A stretch of DNA of 64,000 nucleotides from Vibrio profundi (GCF_005281835.1 NZ_RZIS01000005.1:1-64000), one strand, 5' to 3'. Counted from the stretch's first letter, positions 1 to 9,236 are shown. Translations and numbers: made by a program. The notes: generated from the letters alone by a model not told the origin.

Positions 1-127
1 TCGTACTTGTTACCGGTCTCTCGATAGAGGAGCCATCATTTAATCGAACTACCAGATAGAAGAACTTTAGTTGCAGCTAAAGTCTGGGTCTCACCTTACC
101 CGATTGGAGTGCTTATTATCCATACAA
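1..127 (-). mobile_element. Non-coding end of a second IS110 copy, cut by the window edge
   Basis: These bases align without gaps to 2342-2468, the transposase-upstream end of the IS110 element described below, with only four substitutions (positions 13, 32, 36, 38). The transposase of this copy must lie left of the window. The element ends at the CAA of 125-127 and runs directly into attC sequence, so this copy also targeted an attC. All four differences fall in the part that corresponds to the bridge-RNA target-binding loop (1-59). Confidence 0.8.
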
Positions 128-214
128 AGCATTTAAGAGTGATTCGCAACGCTTGGCGTTTTCGCTTCGCTCAAGTATAGCCAAGCGTCGCTCACACCTT
201 AATGCGGCGTTATG
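128..214 (+). repeat. attC site (VCR-like), left end replaced by IS
   Basis: Imperfect palindromic VCR-like element: TTAAGAGTGATTCGCAACGC on the left, TCGCTCACACCTTAATGCGG on the right, ending in the R' core GCGTTATG at 207-214. Its R'' core (TAACAA) is split off by the IS110 copy ending at 127. Confidence 0.8.
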
Positions 215-230
215 TTTCAAGGAGGGTAAA

Positions 231-731
231 GTGAACAAAATCATAAGGCTACACCTTAAAAAAGAGCTATTTAAGATCACGTATACATGGTTGTTATTTC
301 CCGCGCTTGTGTGCATTTTTCTAGTTTCTTATGAAGTTGGTTATATCACTCTCGATAGTGCTATGCCGGCTTCGGTTGAGTGGTTCATATATAACGCACT
401 AGTCGACATGGATGAAATGAACATGTGGTTCGTGTTATTTGCACCTTTGATTGCTTTCGTTTGGATTGTCGCAAAAGCATACAAATTCAAGCGTGTTGAA
501 CGTTCTAGGCTTCGTAAAATTTACATGTTTATTGTAAATCAACCACTCAATGTAATTCGAACAATCTCTGGTTTGCTGTTCGGATTATGGCTAATACAGT
601 TTTATCCAGAATTTGGCTTGGTTGGATCTTATGAAAGACTATTTTCTAGCGTTTACTTTCTAGGTGTCGCCGCTATGCTTTCTATTTTTGCTAGGTACTC
701 ATTTGACTTATTCGTTGCAAATGAAACATAA
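231..731 (+). CDS. Integron cassette membrane protein, unknown function
   Basis: I do not recognise this 166-residue protein. It starts at GTG 231 because a strong ribosome binding site (AAGGAGGG, about 219-226) sits just upstream and just after the attC end; an in-frame ATG at 153 lies inside the attC and is not credible. Three or four hydrophobic segments are visible (around residues 12-30, 55-75, 105-122 and 135-155), so it is probably an inner-membrane protein. The stop codon overlaps the TAACAA of the next attC, as is usual for cassette genes. Function cannot be inferred. Confidence 0.7.
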   Translation: MNKIIRLHLKKELFKITYTWLLFPALVCIFLVSYEVGYITLDSAMPASVEWFIYNALVDMDEMNMWFVLFAPLIAFVWIVAKAYKFKRVERSRLRKIYMFIVNQPLNVIRTISGLLFGLWLIQFYPEFGLVGSYERLFSSVYFLGVAAMLSIFARYSFDLFVANET

Positions 732-851
732 CAAAGCGCTTAAGACAGATTCCCAACGCTCGACATTTTCAGTTCAGGTCGAGTTTTGGTGTTTACGGTG
801 CAATGGTTTGGTTAGGTGGTAGCGTTGCTCACTACTTAGCGCGGCGTTATG
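729..851 (+). repeat. attC site (VCR-like)
   Basis: Runs from TAACAAAGCGCTTAAGAC to GCGGCGTTATG with internal complementarity (CCAACGCT near the left arm, AGCGTTGCTCA near the right arm). It closes the cassette of the 231-731 gene. Confidence 0.85.
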
Positions 852-872
852 TGAATTGGAGAAATTGAGTAT

Positions 873-1268
873 ATGAAGAAGTTCTTCGCAATATTTATAG
901 CAGCTTTTTGCTTAGTTTCAGTCGGTGCTCTAGCGAATGACTACAAGCTCGGGCAGGCGTTTGAAAATCATCAAAGTGACCTTCAAGTTCGTGGTTCAGG
1001 AACAGTAATTCGCCTATTGCCAGATGACAACAAAGGAAGTCGACATCAAAAATTCATACTCAAATTAGATAGTAAGCAGACTTTACTAGTTGCTCATAAC
1101 ATCGATTTGGCACCAAGAATTCCCAATCTAAAAGTCGGCGATCGAGTTCAGTTTTACGGTGAATACGAATGGAACAAAAAGGGTGGTGTAATGCACTGGA
1201 CACACCACGATCCCAACAATAGACACCCGCATGGTTGGTTAAAGCACAACGGTAAAAAGTACGAGTAA
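873..1268 (+). CDS. DUF3465-like secreted cassette protein
   Basis: A 131-residue protein with a clear Sec signal peptide ([20 protein letters not shown], cleavage near ALA-N at about residue 22), so probably periplasmic. The mature part resembles the DUF3465 family common in Vibrio cassettes: a small beta-rich domain with [33 protein letters not shown] and a His-rich C-terminus ([14 protein letters not shown]). The pattern suggests an OB-like fold, but no activity is known. It stands alone in its cassette, followed by an attC that IS110 has interrupted. Confidence 0.75.
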   Translation: MKKFFAIFIAAFCLVSVGALANDYKLGQAFENHQSDLQVRGSGTVIRLLPDDNKGSRHQKFILKLDSKQTLLVAHNIDLAPRIPNLKVGDRVQFYGEYEWNKKGGVMHWTHHDPNNRHPHGWLKHNGKKYE

Positions 1269-1276
1269 AAATTCAC

Positions 1277-1283
1277 ATAACAA
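1277..1283 (+). repeat. Left fragment of attC interrupted by IS110
   Basis: ATAACAA immediately after the 873-1268 cassette gene is the R'' end of an attC whose remainder lies at 2469-2585 beyond the IS. Confidence 0.75.
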
Positions 1284-1302
1284 GAGACTATGGCGTCAAT
1301 AG

Positions 1303-2425
<1,123 letters not shown>

Positions 2426-2468
2426 TGGGTCTCACCTTACCCGATTGGAGTGCTTATTATCCATACAA

Positions 2469-2585
2469 ACTGTTTAAGAGTGATTCGCAACGCGTGGCAT
2501 TTTTATTATGCGTTGGTTTTAGTGTTTAAGGTGGTATGCGGGAGCTTCGGTATTGTGTTGCTCACACCTTAACAGGGCGTTATGC
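2469..2585 (+). repeat. Right part of the IS110-interrupted attC
   Basis: Begins ACTGTTTAAGAGTGATTCGC right after the IS and ends with the R' core GCGTTATGC at 2577-2585. Joined to 1277-1283 it restores a normal attC. Confidence 0.8.
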
Positions 2586-2668
2586 GCCAAATAGGCTTGA
2601 CCGATATCAACTACCTAGCAAGTGAAATATGAGATCATTTAAATAGTCACCAGAAATAAGATTCTTAA

Positions 2669-3319
2669 ATGAAACAATTAATTATGATTTTCAGTGCAGC
2701 TGCTATTTTGACTGGCTGCCAAACTACTATTGAAGCGAATCAATATACGGTCTTGGATCCAGATGTTAACTTTTACTCTGATGCTCCAATAGTTGTCGCA
2801 ACTTTTGATGAAAATGACTTGAAATCAAAATTTTATGTCCGGTCTGTAATTGAAGCTATGAAAGCAAGAGGCTTTACCTCTGTTTACTCGGAAAGAGAAC
2901 TGAATCAAAAAAATATTACACCTATTGGTGCTGCGTATATCTCTGTAAAGCAAGAGTATGACACTTATACTTATGAGTCGGCAGACTATGGCATGGTCGA
3001 TAGTGGTTACTCAACGACAACTTGCTCTGGTTATGGGTACTCCGCAACCTGCAACACAACAAACCAGAAAACATTCGGTGTGACAGGAAGTTCGACAAAA
3101 ACTGGCACATCAATTTATACGTCTTTCGCTCTGCACTATTATGACCTGACAACTAAGGAAAAAGTACTTTTCACCTTAGGCTCTAGCTTTGATAAATCAT
3201 GTAATACAGACTTCTTATACAATTTTTTGATTGATGAAACTATTTCACGTACAGACTTCACCAAGCCGGTAGATTATAAGTACAGTGTCAAATTACCTGA
3301 AGGTGTTAGTTGTAAATAG
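2669..3319 (+). CDS. Integron cassette lipoprotein, unknown function
   Basis: A 216-residue protein with a lipoprotein signal peptide: hydrophobic stretch LIMIFSAAAILTGC with the lipobox LTGC, lipidated Cys at residue 17. The mature part starts QTTIEANQYTVLDPDVNFYSD and contains a Tyr/Ser/Thr-rich middle with a CSGYGYSATC cysteine pair (about residues 119-128). It is presumably anchored to the outer membrane facing the periplasm. I cannot assign a family. The stop codon is a few bases before the next attC, so it is the cargo of a single-gene cassette, with an 80-base leader after the preceding attC. Confidence 0.75.
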   Translation: MKQLIMIFSAAAILTGCQTTIEANQYTVLDPDVNFYSDAPIVVATFDENDLKSKFYVRSVIEAMKARGFTSVYSERELNQKNITPIGAAYISVKQEYDTYTYESADYGMVDSGYSTTTCSGYGYSATCNTTNQKTFGVTGSSTKTGTSIYTSFALHYYDLTTKEKVLFTLGSSFDKSCNTDFLYNFLIDETISRTDFTKPVDYKYSVKLPEGVSCK

Positions 3320-3324
3320 GCGCA

Positions 3325-3419
3325 TAACAAAGCCTTCAAGTCTGATTCGTAAACGTGTGCCGAACTCGCTTCGCTCAGACATGGCACACGTTCACTCACA
3401 GCTTAAGGCGGCGTTATAC
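3325..3419 (+). repeat. attC site (VCR-like, short)
   Basis: TAACAAAGCCTTCAAGTCTGA to AAGGCGGCGTTATAC. The centre carries an extended inverted pair (AACGTGTGCC and GGCACACGTT) that gives a longer stem than in the neighbouring attC sites. Confidence 0.85.
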
Positions 3420-3621
3420 GCCTAATTAAGTCATTTATATCAATGACTAATATCAATATTCCAGTTCTTTTAGAAAACATTTTTCTTATTCTGCCAGCAC
3501 CGTAAGCACAATTTGCAACTAAAGTTTGAATTTTGTTGTATGGATTCCGAGTAGGTCATAGTTTATGCATTAGAGTGAGTATGTTCTTGCTCTCTAGTTA
3601 TTTAAATATGAGTGTATAGTT

Positions 3622-3912
3622 ATGAATGAGCTAATTGTTCGTGCAATTCAAGAGAAGTTAAAACTTGAGTTTACTTACGACGGATACCCGAGAGAAGTTT
3701 TACCACATTGTTATGGCATGACTACTGCTAGTAATGATGCCGTTCGGTGTTATCAGATTTCTGGCGGCAGTGCTTCGGGTACAGTTCCGGGGTGGCATTT
3801 GATGACAGTAAACAAAATGGTTGGTCTAAAGGCTACCACGCACTTTGATTCAGCTGCCGAAGGCTATAAGCGCGGTGATCGTGGTATGAGCCGCATTTAT
3901 TGTGAGCTTTAG
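3622..3912 (+). CDS. Small WYL-like cassette protein
   Basis: A 96-residue protein with the layout of a stand-alone WYL-type beta module: IQEKLKLEFTYDGYPREVLPHCYGMT, then RCYQISGGSASGTVPGWHLMTVNKMVGL. WYL domains bind ligands or nucleic acid and usually sit in transcription regulators, but here there is no helix-turn-helix, so the role is open. The gene follows an unusually long (about 200 base) cassette leader from 3420, which may carry its own promoter. Family assignment is by eye and moderate. Confidence 0.65.
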   Translation: MNELIVRAIQEKLKLEFTYDGYPREVLPHCYGMTTASNDAVRCYQISGGSASGTVPGWHLMTVNKMVGLKATTHFDSAAEGYKRGDRGMSRIYCEL

Positions 3913-3955
3913 CTTGCTTGATATACGCTTCAAATTAGATTGTGAGAAAAGCGTA

Positions 3956-4072
3956 TAACAAACTGTTTAAGAGTGATTCGCAACGCGTGGCATTTTTACT
4001 ATGCGTTGCGTTTTTGTGTTTAAGGTGTTCTGCGGAGGCTTTGGTATTGCGTTGCTCACACCTTAACAGGGC
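3956..4072 (+). repeat. attC site interrupted at its R' end by IS1111-type element
   Basis: TAACAAACTGTTTAAGAGTG through CTCACACCTTAACAGGGC. The expected terminal GTTAT is displaced to 5434-5438 on the far side of the IS. The near-identical attC ending at 2585 reads AACAGGGCGTTATGC, showing what the intact site looked like. Confidence 0.8.
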
Positions 4073-4087
4073 TACATGGATTCCCCC

Positions 4088-4318
4088 GGTTGTCAAACAT
4101 CCGCTAAACTTATGTTGATGGGTTTTGGACTGCCGCTCTACATTCGGCCTACTTGTCGACGATTCGCATACGTCGTGGCCCTGATGACTTTGCGCGACTG
4201 CGGTGCCTTATTCGTTAGATGACATCTAGTGTGTCCGCCGCATTAACAGGCTCTCCGCAAGTGGTCTTAACCTATCTCCATCATTAGCGTCTGCAATGAC
4301 CCGGTGGGTGTAACTTGT
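4088..4318 (-). ncRNA. Candidate guide RNA region (seekRNA type) of the IS1111 element
   Basis: IS1111 relatives encode their guide RNA downstream of the transposase; this 230-base non-coding stretch is in that place. It contains TTAACAGG (4243-4250), identical to the target flank at 4063-4070, and ATTCGTTA (4210-4217), identical to the right junction at 5430-5437. I did not find a convincing fold by eye, so this is positional inference plus two short matches. Confidence 0.4.
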
Positions 4319-4350
4319 TATGCTGCTTAAGTGTTTACTTAAGCAGCATA
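4319..4350. terminator. 14-bp perfect hairpin over the transposase stop codon
   Basis: TATGCTGCTTAAGT, loop GTTT, ACTTAAGCAGCATA. It covers the end of the IS1111 transposase gene and separates it from the candidate guide RNA. There is no T-run, so it may be a processing or folding signal rather than a terminator. Confidence 0.45.
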
Positions 4351-5364
4351 GTTTTCATAGTCTGTTTGGTTGTGTAAAAGCGCCCATATTATTCGAGCGT
4401 TCTTCGCAGCAAGTGCCACTATCGCTCGATTCATTCCTCTTCGCTCCAGAACCCCTCGACACCACTGACTTAACCTATCTTGCTTGTCGCCAAGGTTGGT
4501 GATGACAGCTCTAGCACCATGAACTAAAAGCGTTCGGAGATACTTATCACCGTGCTTGGTTATTCGACCCAGTCGGGGTTTACCTCCAGTAGAATACTGT
4601 TTTGGCACTAAGCCTAACCATGCAGAGAAGTCTCGGCTTTTATCAAATTGAGAGCCATTGCCAATGGAAGCCAGTATCGCTGTGGCGGTTTGCGGGCTAA
4701 TACCTCGAACCTTGATAACACGTTGGACATCGTTGCTGATTTTGGCAAAGGAGTCGAAAACTTGCTCTGTATCAGCAATACGTTGGTTCAACTCATCGAG
4801 ATGATGGTAAGCGTCAGCAATAACCGTTTTGGCTAGTTGCGGCAGCTCATTTTTTGGGTCTTCTAGCATTAAAGGGACTTGTTTGAGTAGTGAAGATCGT
4901 CCAACAGGAATTATCAGCCCAAACTCAGAAAGGAGCGCACGCATGCGATTCATAAGTGCGGTACGTTCGCGAACCCAATGCTCTCTCATTCGGTGTACAG
5001 ACAAGATGGCTTGCTGCTCGGGAGATTTTACAGGCACAAAGCGAGTGGAAGGACGTTGAACGGCTTCGCAGATAGCGACGGCATCATTGAGGTCATTCTT
5101 GCCTTTAGTGCGGTAAGGTGCGACATATTTTGCGGCCATAATGCGGGTATCGTGGCCAAGCTTATTGAGTGTTCTAGCCCAATAGTGTGCACCACCACAC
5201 GCTTCCACACCTATACGCATGAGTGGCATATTTGCTATTGTAGTCAGTAGTTTAGAACGAGTGAGCGACTTGTGGAGTATGACCTTACCGTTTTGGTCTA
5301 CTGCATGAAGACTGAAGTGGTTTTTAGCTAGGTCGATACCGCAGAAATAAGAATAATCAGACAT
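4339..5364 (-). CDS. IS1111-type (IS110 superfamily) transposase
   Basis: A 341-residue transposase starting at MSDYSYFCGIDLAKNHF (upstream in-frame ATG at 5391 is less likely). The DEDD catalytic residues are visible: GIDLAKN (Asp 11), MRIGVEACGGAHYW (Glu), RTKGKNDLNDAVAI (two Asp). The C-terminal domain contains KVRGISPQTATAILASIG and FSAWLGLVPKQYSTGGKPRLGRITKHGDKYLRTLL in pieces typical of the IS1111 subgroup (here given only as landmarks). It appears full length and intact. Confidence 0.92.
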   Translation of the reverse strand: MSDYSYFCGIDLAKNHFSLHAVDQNGKVILHKSLTRSKLLTTIANMPLMRIGVEACGGAHYWARTLNKLGHDTRIMAAKYVAPYRTKGKNDLNDAVAICEAVQRPSTRFVPVKSPEQQAILSVHRMREHWVRERTALMNRMRALLSEFGLIIPVGRSSLLKQVPLMLEDPKNELPQLAKTVIADAYHHLDELNQRIADTEQVFDSFAKISNDVQRVIKVRGISPQTATAILASIGNGSQFDKSRDFSAWLGLVPKQYSTGGKPRLGRITKHGDKYLRTLLVHGARAVITNLGDKQDRLSQWCRGVLERRGMNRAIVALAAKNARIIWALLHNQTDYENYAA

Positions 5365-5455
5365 GGTGCCTCCAGTGCATTTTAGTACCACATGAGTGTG
5401 GCAGATCCTCGGAAGGGGGAATCCATGTCATTCGTTATAACTTAAGGAGGAATGA

Positions 5456-5884
5456 TTGGATCGTTCACTTATAGACAAAATTAATGAAAGTGAGATGTTT
5501 CACAAAAACCAAGTTTGGGCCCACTCAGGAATGGCTGCGCTTTCATATGCTTTTTTTCTAGCATATTTAAGTTCAATTTCTAATCTTGAACCTTTGGTGT
5601 CATTAAATATTGCCACTATTTTGTTTGCCTTGAGCTTAGGGTTAAACTCAGTTTTTATGGCGATAAATGTTGTTTTTGGTTTTGACCGTATTTTTCTTGC
5701 CAAACTTCGGAAAATTGAAGTATTTAACTATGTTACGTGGCTGGCATACTTGTCTTTTCTGCTCGCCACATCATCACTGGTTGCGGTTTTTTCTTGGTGG
5801 GCTGCTTTGGTATTTATTGTATCGTTACCATTCGGGATTTGGTTGTTCATCTACGTTAGAAATCTAGCAAGAAAAGTCAATTAA
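5456..5884 (+). CDS. Integron cassette membrane protein, unknown function
   Basis: A 142-residue protein that starts at TTG 5456; an AAGGAGG ribosome binding site at 5444-5450 gives ideal spacing, whereas the nearby ATG 5452 is out of frame. Four transmembrane helices are apparent (about residues 28-45, 50-72, 90-108 and 112-132), with a basic C-terminus (RNLARKVN). No family recognised. The gene follows directly after the IS1111 element, and its own attC appears lost: only GCAGTTATAACAAG remains at about 5902-5912 before the next broken gene. Confidence 0.65.
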   Translation: MDRSLIDKINESEMFHKNQVWAHSGMAALSYAFFLAYLSSISNLEPLVSLNIATILFALSLGLNSVFMAINVVFGFDRIFLAKLRKIEVFNYVTWLAYLSFLLATSSLVAVFSWWAALVFIVSLPFGIWLFIYVRNLARKVN

Positions 5885-5909
5885 GCGAACAAAAATTCGG
5901 CAGTTATAA

Positions 5910-6704
5910 CAAGTAGAAAATGATGTTTCTCAATGGGATGATGATATAGGCGTTTTGTATCATTTTCCGAAGAGGTACTTAAAGTATCTAGAGCAAGGAA
6001 CTCAAGTTATTTACTACAAGACTACAAGGGACGTTTAAAGATAAAGCGTATCAAGTAAGTAGATTGTCAAACGAACCTCACTATTTTGGTATTGGAACGA
6101 TAGGCAAAGTATTTCCCGATAGAAATAGTACTAAAAGTGACTACTTCGGCACTATCGATAGTTTTGAAACATTCTCTAAGCCAATCCTTGCCAAAATAGA
6201 TGGTAAGTATTTAGAAAGTATTCCCTTTAACCTAATATCAAATTATTGGCGAAACGGTGTTAGGCCGATATCCAAAGAAAACTTCGACCTGATATTAGGG
6301 CACCTTACTAAAGATGCCTTGCAAACTGCCAAGCCTAAGTACGGAGTTGAAGAGAATAGTGACCAATCAAACATGTTGAGTCATTTTATGAGGGTAACTT
6401 CAATAAGAAGTACGTTACTACTTATGAGAGAAATCCAAAATTAAGGCGCCAAGCAATAGCAATTCATGGGGCTGTCTGCGCTGCGTGTGGTTTCGACTAC
6501 GGTAAAGTTTATGGCAGCATCGGCGAGGGTTACATTCATATCCACCATAAAGTTCCAGTGTCGCAATTAGGTATTTCAACGTTAGTAGACCCAGAAAAAG
6601 ATCTAGTCCCTTTATGCGCAAATTGTCACGCAATGGTTCATAGGAAAAAAGCTCAGACTCTATCAGTCGAAGAACTCAAAGTATTGCTGGGTTCAAATTC
6701 TTAA
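5910..6704 (+). pseudogene. Frameshifted HNH endonuclease cassette gene
   Basis: Three reading frames joined by frameshifts encode one protein. The first part reads QVENDVSQWDDDIGVLYHFP and runs to about 6035, with no start codon left. The middle (6064-6390) contains SNEPHYFGIGTIGKVFPDRN. The last part in another frame (about 6391-6704) carries the HNH nuclease core: CAACGF, then IHIHHKVP, then DLVPLCANCHAMVHR. An 8-base tandem duplication (ACTACAAG twice, about 6012-6030) explains the first disruption. Intact relatives would combine an N-terminal accessory domain with a C-terminal HNH. The HNH metal ligands are all retained in the fragment, but the full protein cannot be made. Confidence 0.75.
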
Positions 6705-6822
6705 CAATGAATTTAATCAGATTCGTAACACTTGGCATTTTTGCTTTGAATCAGCTTCAGTTTTTACGGCACAATGGTTTAGGTAGGGTGGTAGCGTTGC
6801 TCACCACTTAATGCGGCGTTAA
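6702..6822 (+). repeat. attC site (VCR-like)
   Basis: TAACAATGAATTTAATCAGATTCG to CTTAATGCGGCGTTAAC; the stop codon of the broken HNH gene overlaps its start. The R' core is GTTAACT instead of GTTATGC, still fitting GTTRRRY. Confidence 0.8.
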
Positions 6823-6837
6823 CTGGCAAGGAAAACA

Positions 6838-7404
6838 ATGAGAGAACTTCTAGAAGAATTTATGGTTAAAGTAGCTCAAGAGGAAGTTGAAATTTATAAC
6901 GAATTTAGTTTTCAACATGAGCTAGGTATTTTCTTGAGAGCTAAGTTCCCTGATAGAAAAGTTCAGTTTGAACGTAATGTATCTTTCTTCGGCTTGGATA
7001 AATCAAGCTTTGCAAAGCGTGAAATCGATATTTGCATTTATGATGAAAGTCAATGCTATGCTGCTATTGAGCTTAAGTTTCCAAGAAATGGGCAAGTTCC
7101 TGAACAAATGTTTTCCTTTTGCAAAGACATTCAGTTTCTTGAACAGCTTAAGTCATCCACATTTAATGAGACATACTTTTTAGTTTATTGCGAAGATAAA
7201 AGCTTCTATCAAGGCGAATCTAAAGGGATATATCGATACTTTCGTAATGAAGAGTTGCTAACTGGCAGTATAGTGAAGCCTACAGGCAAAAAAGACACTA
7301 GCGTGTATATCTCATCTCAATATAGGCCGAGGTGGACACAGGTGAAAGGTAGTGGAAAGTACTACTTAGAGAGCGTTGGAAAAGCAAGTGAACAAAGCAT
7401 TTAA
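6838..7404 (+). CDS. Cassette protein with a PD-(D/E)XK-like nuclease motif
   Basis: A 188-residue protein. Residues about 60-85 read KREIDICIYDESQCYAAIEL followed by KFPRNG, giving the D-x(n)-E-x-K pattern (Asp in EIDI, Glu and Lys in IELKF) of the PD-(D/E)XK nuclease fold, preceded by an N-terminal helix that could hold an accessory Glu. The rest is not assignable. In cassettes such proteins might act in restriction or phage defence, which is inference only. The start at ATG 6838 is 16 bases after the attC end; the last codons and stop run into the next attC. Confidence 0.65.
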   Translation: MRELLEEFMVKVAQEEVEIYNEFSFQHELGIFLRAKFPDRKVQFERNVSFFGLDKSSFAKREIDICIYDESQCYAAIELKFPRNGQVPEQMFSFCKDIQFLEQLKSSTFNETYFLVYCEDKSFYQGESKGIYRYFRNEELLTGSIVKPTGKKDTSVYISSQYRPRWTQVKGSGKYYLESVGKASEQSI

Positions 7405-7514
7405 GAGTGATTCCCAACGCTTGGCATTTTTCATCCCATCGTTGTGTGTTGTGCTTACGGTACAATACGCTAAGTGTAATGGTAGTGTAGTTCACCACTT
7501 AACAAGGTGTTAGC
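7390..7514 (+). repeat. attC site (VCR-like)
   Basis: GAACAAAGCATTTAAGAGTG to CCACTTAACAAGGTGTTAGC. The R'' core is GAACAA instead of TAACAA. The upstream gene ends at a TAA inside TTTAAGAG of this site. Confidence 0.8.
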
Positions 7515-7539
7515 AGTCAGAAGTAATAAGGAACTATAG

Positions 7540-7995
7540 ATGGAATTAAAGTATCGTTCAGCTGGTTTTGAAGATTTGGAAAGCCTTGTTGCTTTGCTTT
7601 CAAATGACCCACTTGGTAGTAAAAGAGAAGATGCGTCTGTTCCGTTGAATAATGCGTATCTTGAAGCGTTCGAAGCAATTGTACGAGACCCAAACAACGA
7701 GTTACTTGTTGTTGAGCAGGAAAACTCTCTAGTAGGGATGCTTCAAATTACCTTTATTCCTTACCTGACGCATATTGGTAGTTGGCGTTGTCTTATTGAA
7801 GGTGTTCGAATCCATAGTGACCATCGTGGACAGGGTTTCGGTGAGCAAATGTTCGCACATGCTATCGAGCTGGCAAAAAATAAAGGCTGTACAATCGTTC
7901 AGTTAACAAGTGATAAGCAGCGCCCTGATGCAATCAGGTTCTATGAAAAACTTGGATTCAAAGCAACACATGAAGGCTTTAAACTCGCGTTGTAG
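7540..7995 (+). CDS. GNAT family N-acetyltransferase (cassette)
   Basis: A 151-residue acetyl-CoA-dependent N-acetyltransferase. The central strand and loop IEGVRIHSDHRGQGFGEQMF hold the acetyl-CoA pyrophosphate-binding motif R-G-Q-G-F-G (about residues 94-99), and the C-terminal RPDAIRFYEKLGFKATHEGF is the typical GNAT motif B with the Tyr general acid. It closely matches cassette-borne acetyltransferases of vibrios. The substrate (small molecule, antibiotic or protein N-terminus) cannot be told. It is the last gene of the array, closed by a degenerate attC. Confidence 0.9.
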   Translation: MELKYRSAGFEDLESLVALLSNDPLGSKREDASVPLNNAYLEAFEAIVRDPNNELLVVEQENSLVGMLQITFIPYLTHIGSWRCLIEGVRIHSDHRGQGFGEQMFAHAIELAKNKGCTIVQLTSDKQRPDAIRFYEKLGFKATHEGFKLAL

Positions 7996-8004
7996 GCTGT
8001 CTGC

Positions 8005-8117
8005 TAACAAACTGTTCAAGAGTGATTCGCAACACTTGGCATTTGTACTATGCGTTGTGGTTTAGTGTTTAAGATGGCTTCGGTATCGGCGTTATTCACC
8101 TCTTAGTAGTGGGGCGT
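8005..8117 (+). repeat. Terminal, degenerate attC: end of the cassette array
   Basis: TAACAAACTGTTCAAGAGTG is normal, but the right side reads CACCTCTTAGTAGTGGGGCGTGATGG: the R' core GTTATG has become GTGATG. No further attC follows, so this marks the distal end of the integron. Confidence 0.75.
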
Positions 8118-8220
8118 GATGGTCTCAGAGGACATGATAGGTACGGCAAGAACTCAAATTGAAGTGAAGCTTCATAACGAGGATGTTGATTAGCTAACGT
8201 AGTCATTTTAGATCCAAAAC

Positions 8221-8250
8221 CAAAAAACCGGAGATTAAATCTCCGGTAAA
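8221..8250 (-). terminator. Rho-independent terminator of nanA
   Basis: On the minus strand CCGGAGAT, short loop, ATCTCCGG, then TTTTTTGG; about 25 bases after the nanA stop codon. Confidence 0.85.
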
Positions 8251-8275
8251 AATCAGACAAGGGGAATGAATTTAT

Positions 8276-9166
8276 TTACTTGAAACCTGCATCATTCATC
8301 TTACGCACAACGATTTCTTTTTGTTCTGGTGTTAGTGGCAATAATGGTAAACGGGCATCGCCCGCATCAATATCATGAAGTGCCATCGCTGCTTTACCTG
8401 CTGATACGCCGCCAAATTCAACAAGTACTCGAATCAATGCAATAACGCTATCCATTTTGTTTATCACGACATCGTGCTGACCAGCTTCAAACGCTTCAAT
8501 AATTGAATTAAAGTGCTTTGCAGCGTAATTATAAGTACTGCCTACCGCACTTTTTGCTCCAACAGCAAGCGCTCCAGGCAAGAATTCGTCAACACCCCAT
8601 GGAATATCAAACTTACCATCGCATGCACGTAAACAGCGCTGATATTCATACAAATCACCACTATTGAATTTCAAGCCCGATAGGTTAGGGATGCGTTTAT
8701 CAGCTGCGATCAGAAACTCTTCCATATTAACGCTTACGCCTGACATACCTGAGTGGTAATAGTAGAAACCTTTAGAAGGCGCAGCGGCTGCAACGGTCGC
8801 GCAATATTGAACAAGTTCATTTACGCTACCAGGTTTAAAGAAACAAGGGCCAATCGCAGATGTCGCTAAAATATCAAGCGTATCTGCATGCTTAGTTAAC
8901 TCTAGCGTATCAACAATGCTTAATGCACCAGTGTGTACAATGATGTCCATTTTTCCATCAGTTGCAGACACCCAACGCTCAGCAATCATTTTTCGTTCTT
9001 CAACGCTACAGTGGATCCCTTCGCCTGTCGTTCCACAAATGTAGATACCTTTAACGCCATCCTGAATTAGATGCGCAGCAATCTTATCAATCTCTGCATA
9101 GTTAACTTGGTTGTCTGCGTTAAACGGTGTGTGCGGTGCTGCAATTAGACCCGATAATTTTTTCAT
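8276..9166 (-). CDS. nanA: N-acetylneuraminate lyase
   Basis: Cytoplasmic class I aldolase that splits sialic acid (Neu5Ac) into N-acetylmannosamine and pyruvate, the first catabolic step. The 296 residues match the usual length. Visible are the substrate loop GTTGEG (46-50 region), the Tyr of FYYYHSG (Tyr 137) and the Schiff-base lysine in LSGLKFNSG (Lys 166). I start at MKKLSGLIAAPH (9166), preceded by TGAGG at a good distance, rather than at an in-frame start seven codons upstream. It is transcribed away from the regulator gene across a region with candidate operator motifs. Confidence 0.95.
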   Translation of the reverse strand: MKKLSGLIAAPHTPFNADNQVNYAEIDKIAAHLIQDGVKGIYICGTTGEGIHCSVEERKMIAERWVSATDGKMDIIVHTGALSIVDTLELTKHADTLDILATSAIGPCFFKPGSVNELVQYCATVAAAAPSKGFYYYHSGMSGVSVNMEEFLIAADKRIPNLSGLKFNSGDLYEYQRCLRACDGKFDIPWGVDEFLPGALAVGAKSAVGSTYNYAAKHFNSIIEAFEAGQHDVVINKMDSVIALIRVLVEFGGVSAGKAAMALHDIDAGDARLPLLPLTPEQKEIVVRKMNDAGFK

Positions 9167-9236
9167 GGTTGCCTCAGTTTGTACCAACGTACATGGTGCT
9201 TAAGTGAAGAATAACTTCATTATAGCGTAATTTGAT

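Larger units (their letters stand above)
4073..5430 (-). mobile_element. IS1111-type (attC-targeting) insertion sequence
   Basis: The element has perfect 12-bp subterminal inverted repeats, ATGGATTCCCCC (4076-4087) and GGGGGAATCCAT (5415-5426), the hallmark that separates the IS1111 group from IS110. It carries one transposase and a long non-coding stretch downstream of that gene (4088-4318). It splits an attC exactly at the R' core (AACAGGGC / GTTATAAC). An IS1111-attC subgroup with this preference is known from the literature. Ends are given to within a few bases. Confidence 0.85.

Noticed and set aside
153..230. N-terminal extension of the first cassette gene from ATG 153
   Set aside because: It lies within the attC; a strong ribosome binding site supports GTG 231.
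3325..3419. Long central palindrome (AACGTGTGCC/GGCACACGTT) considered as a terminator
   Set aside because: It is the central stem of an attC and has no T-run.
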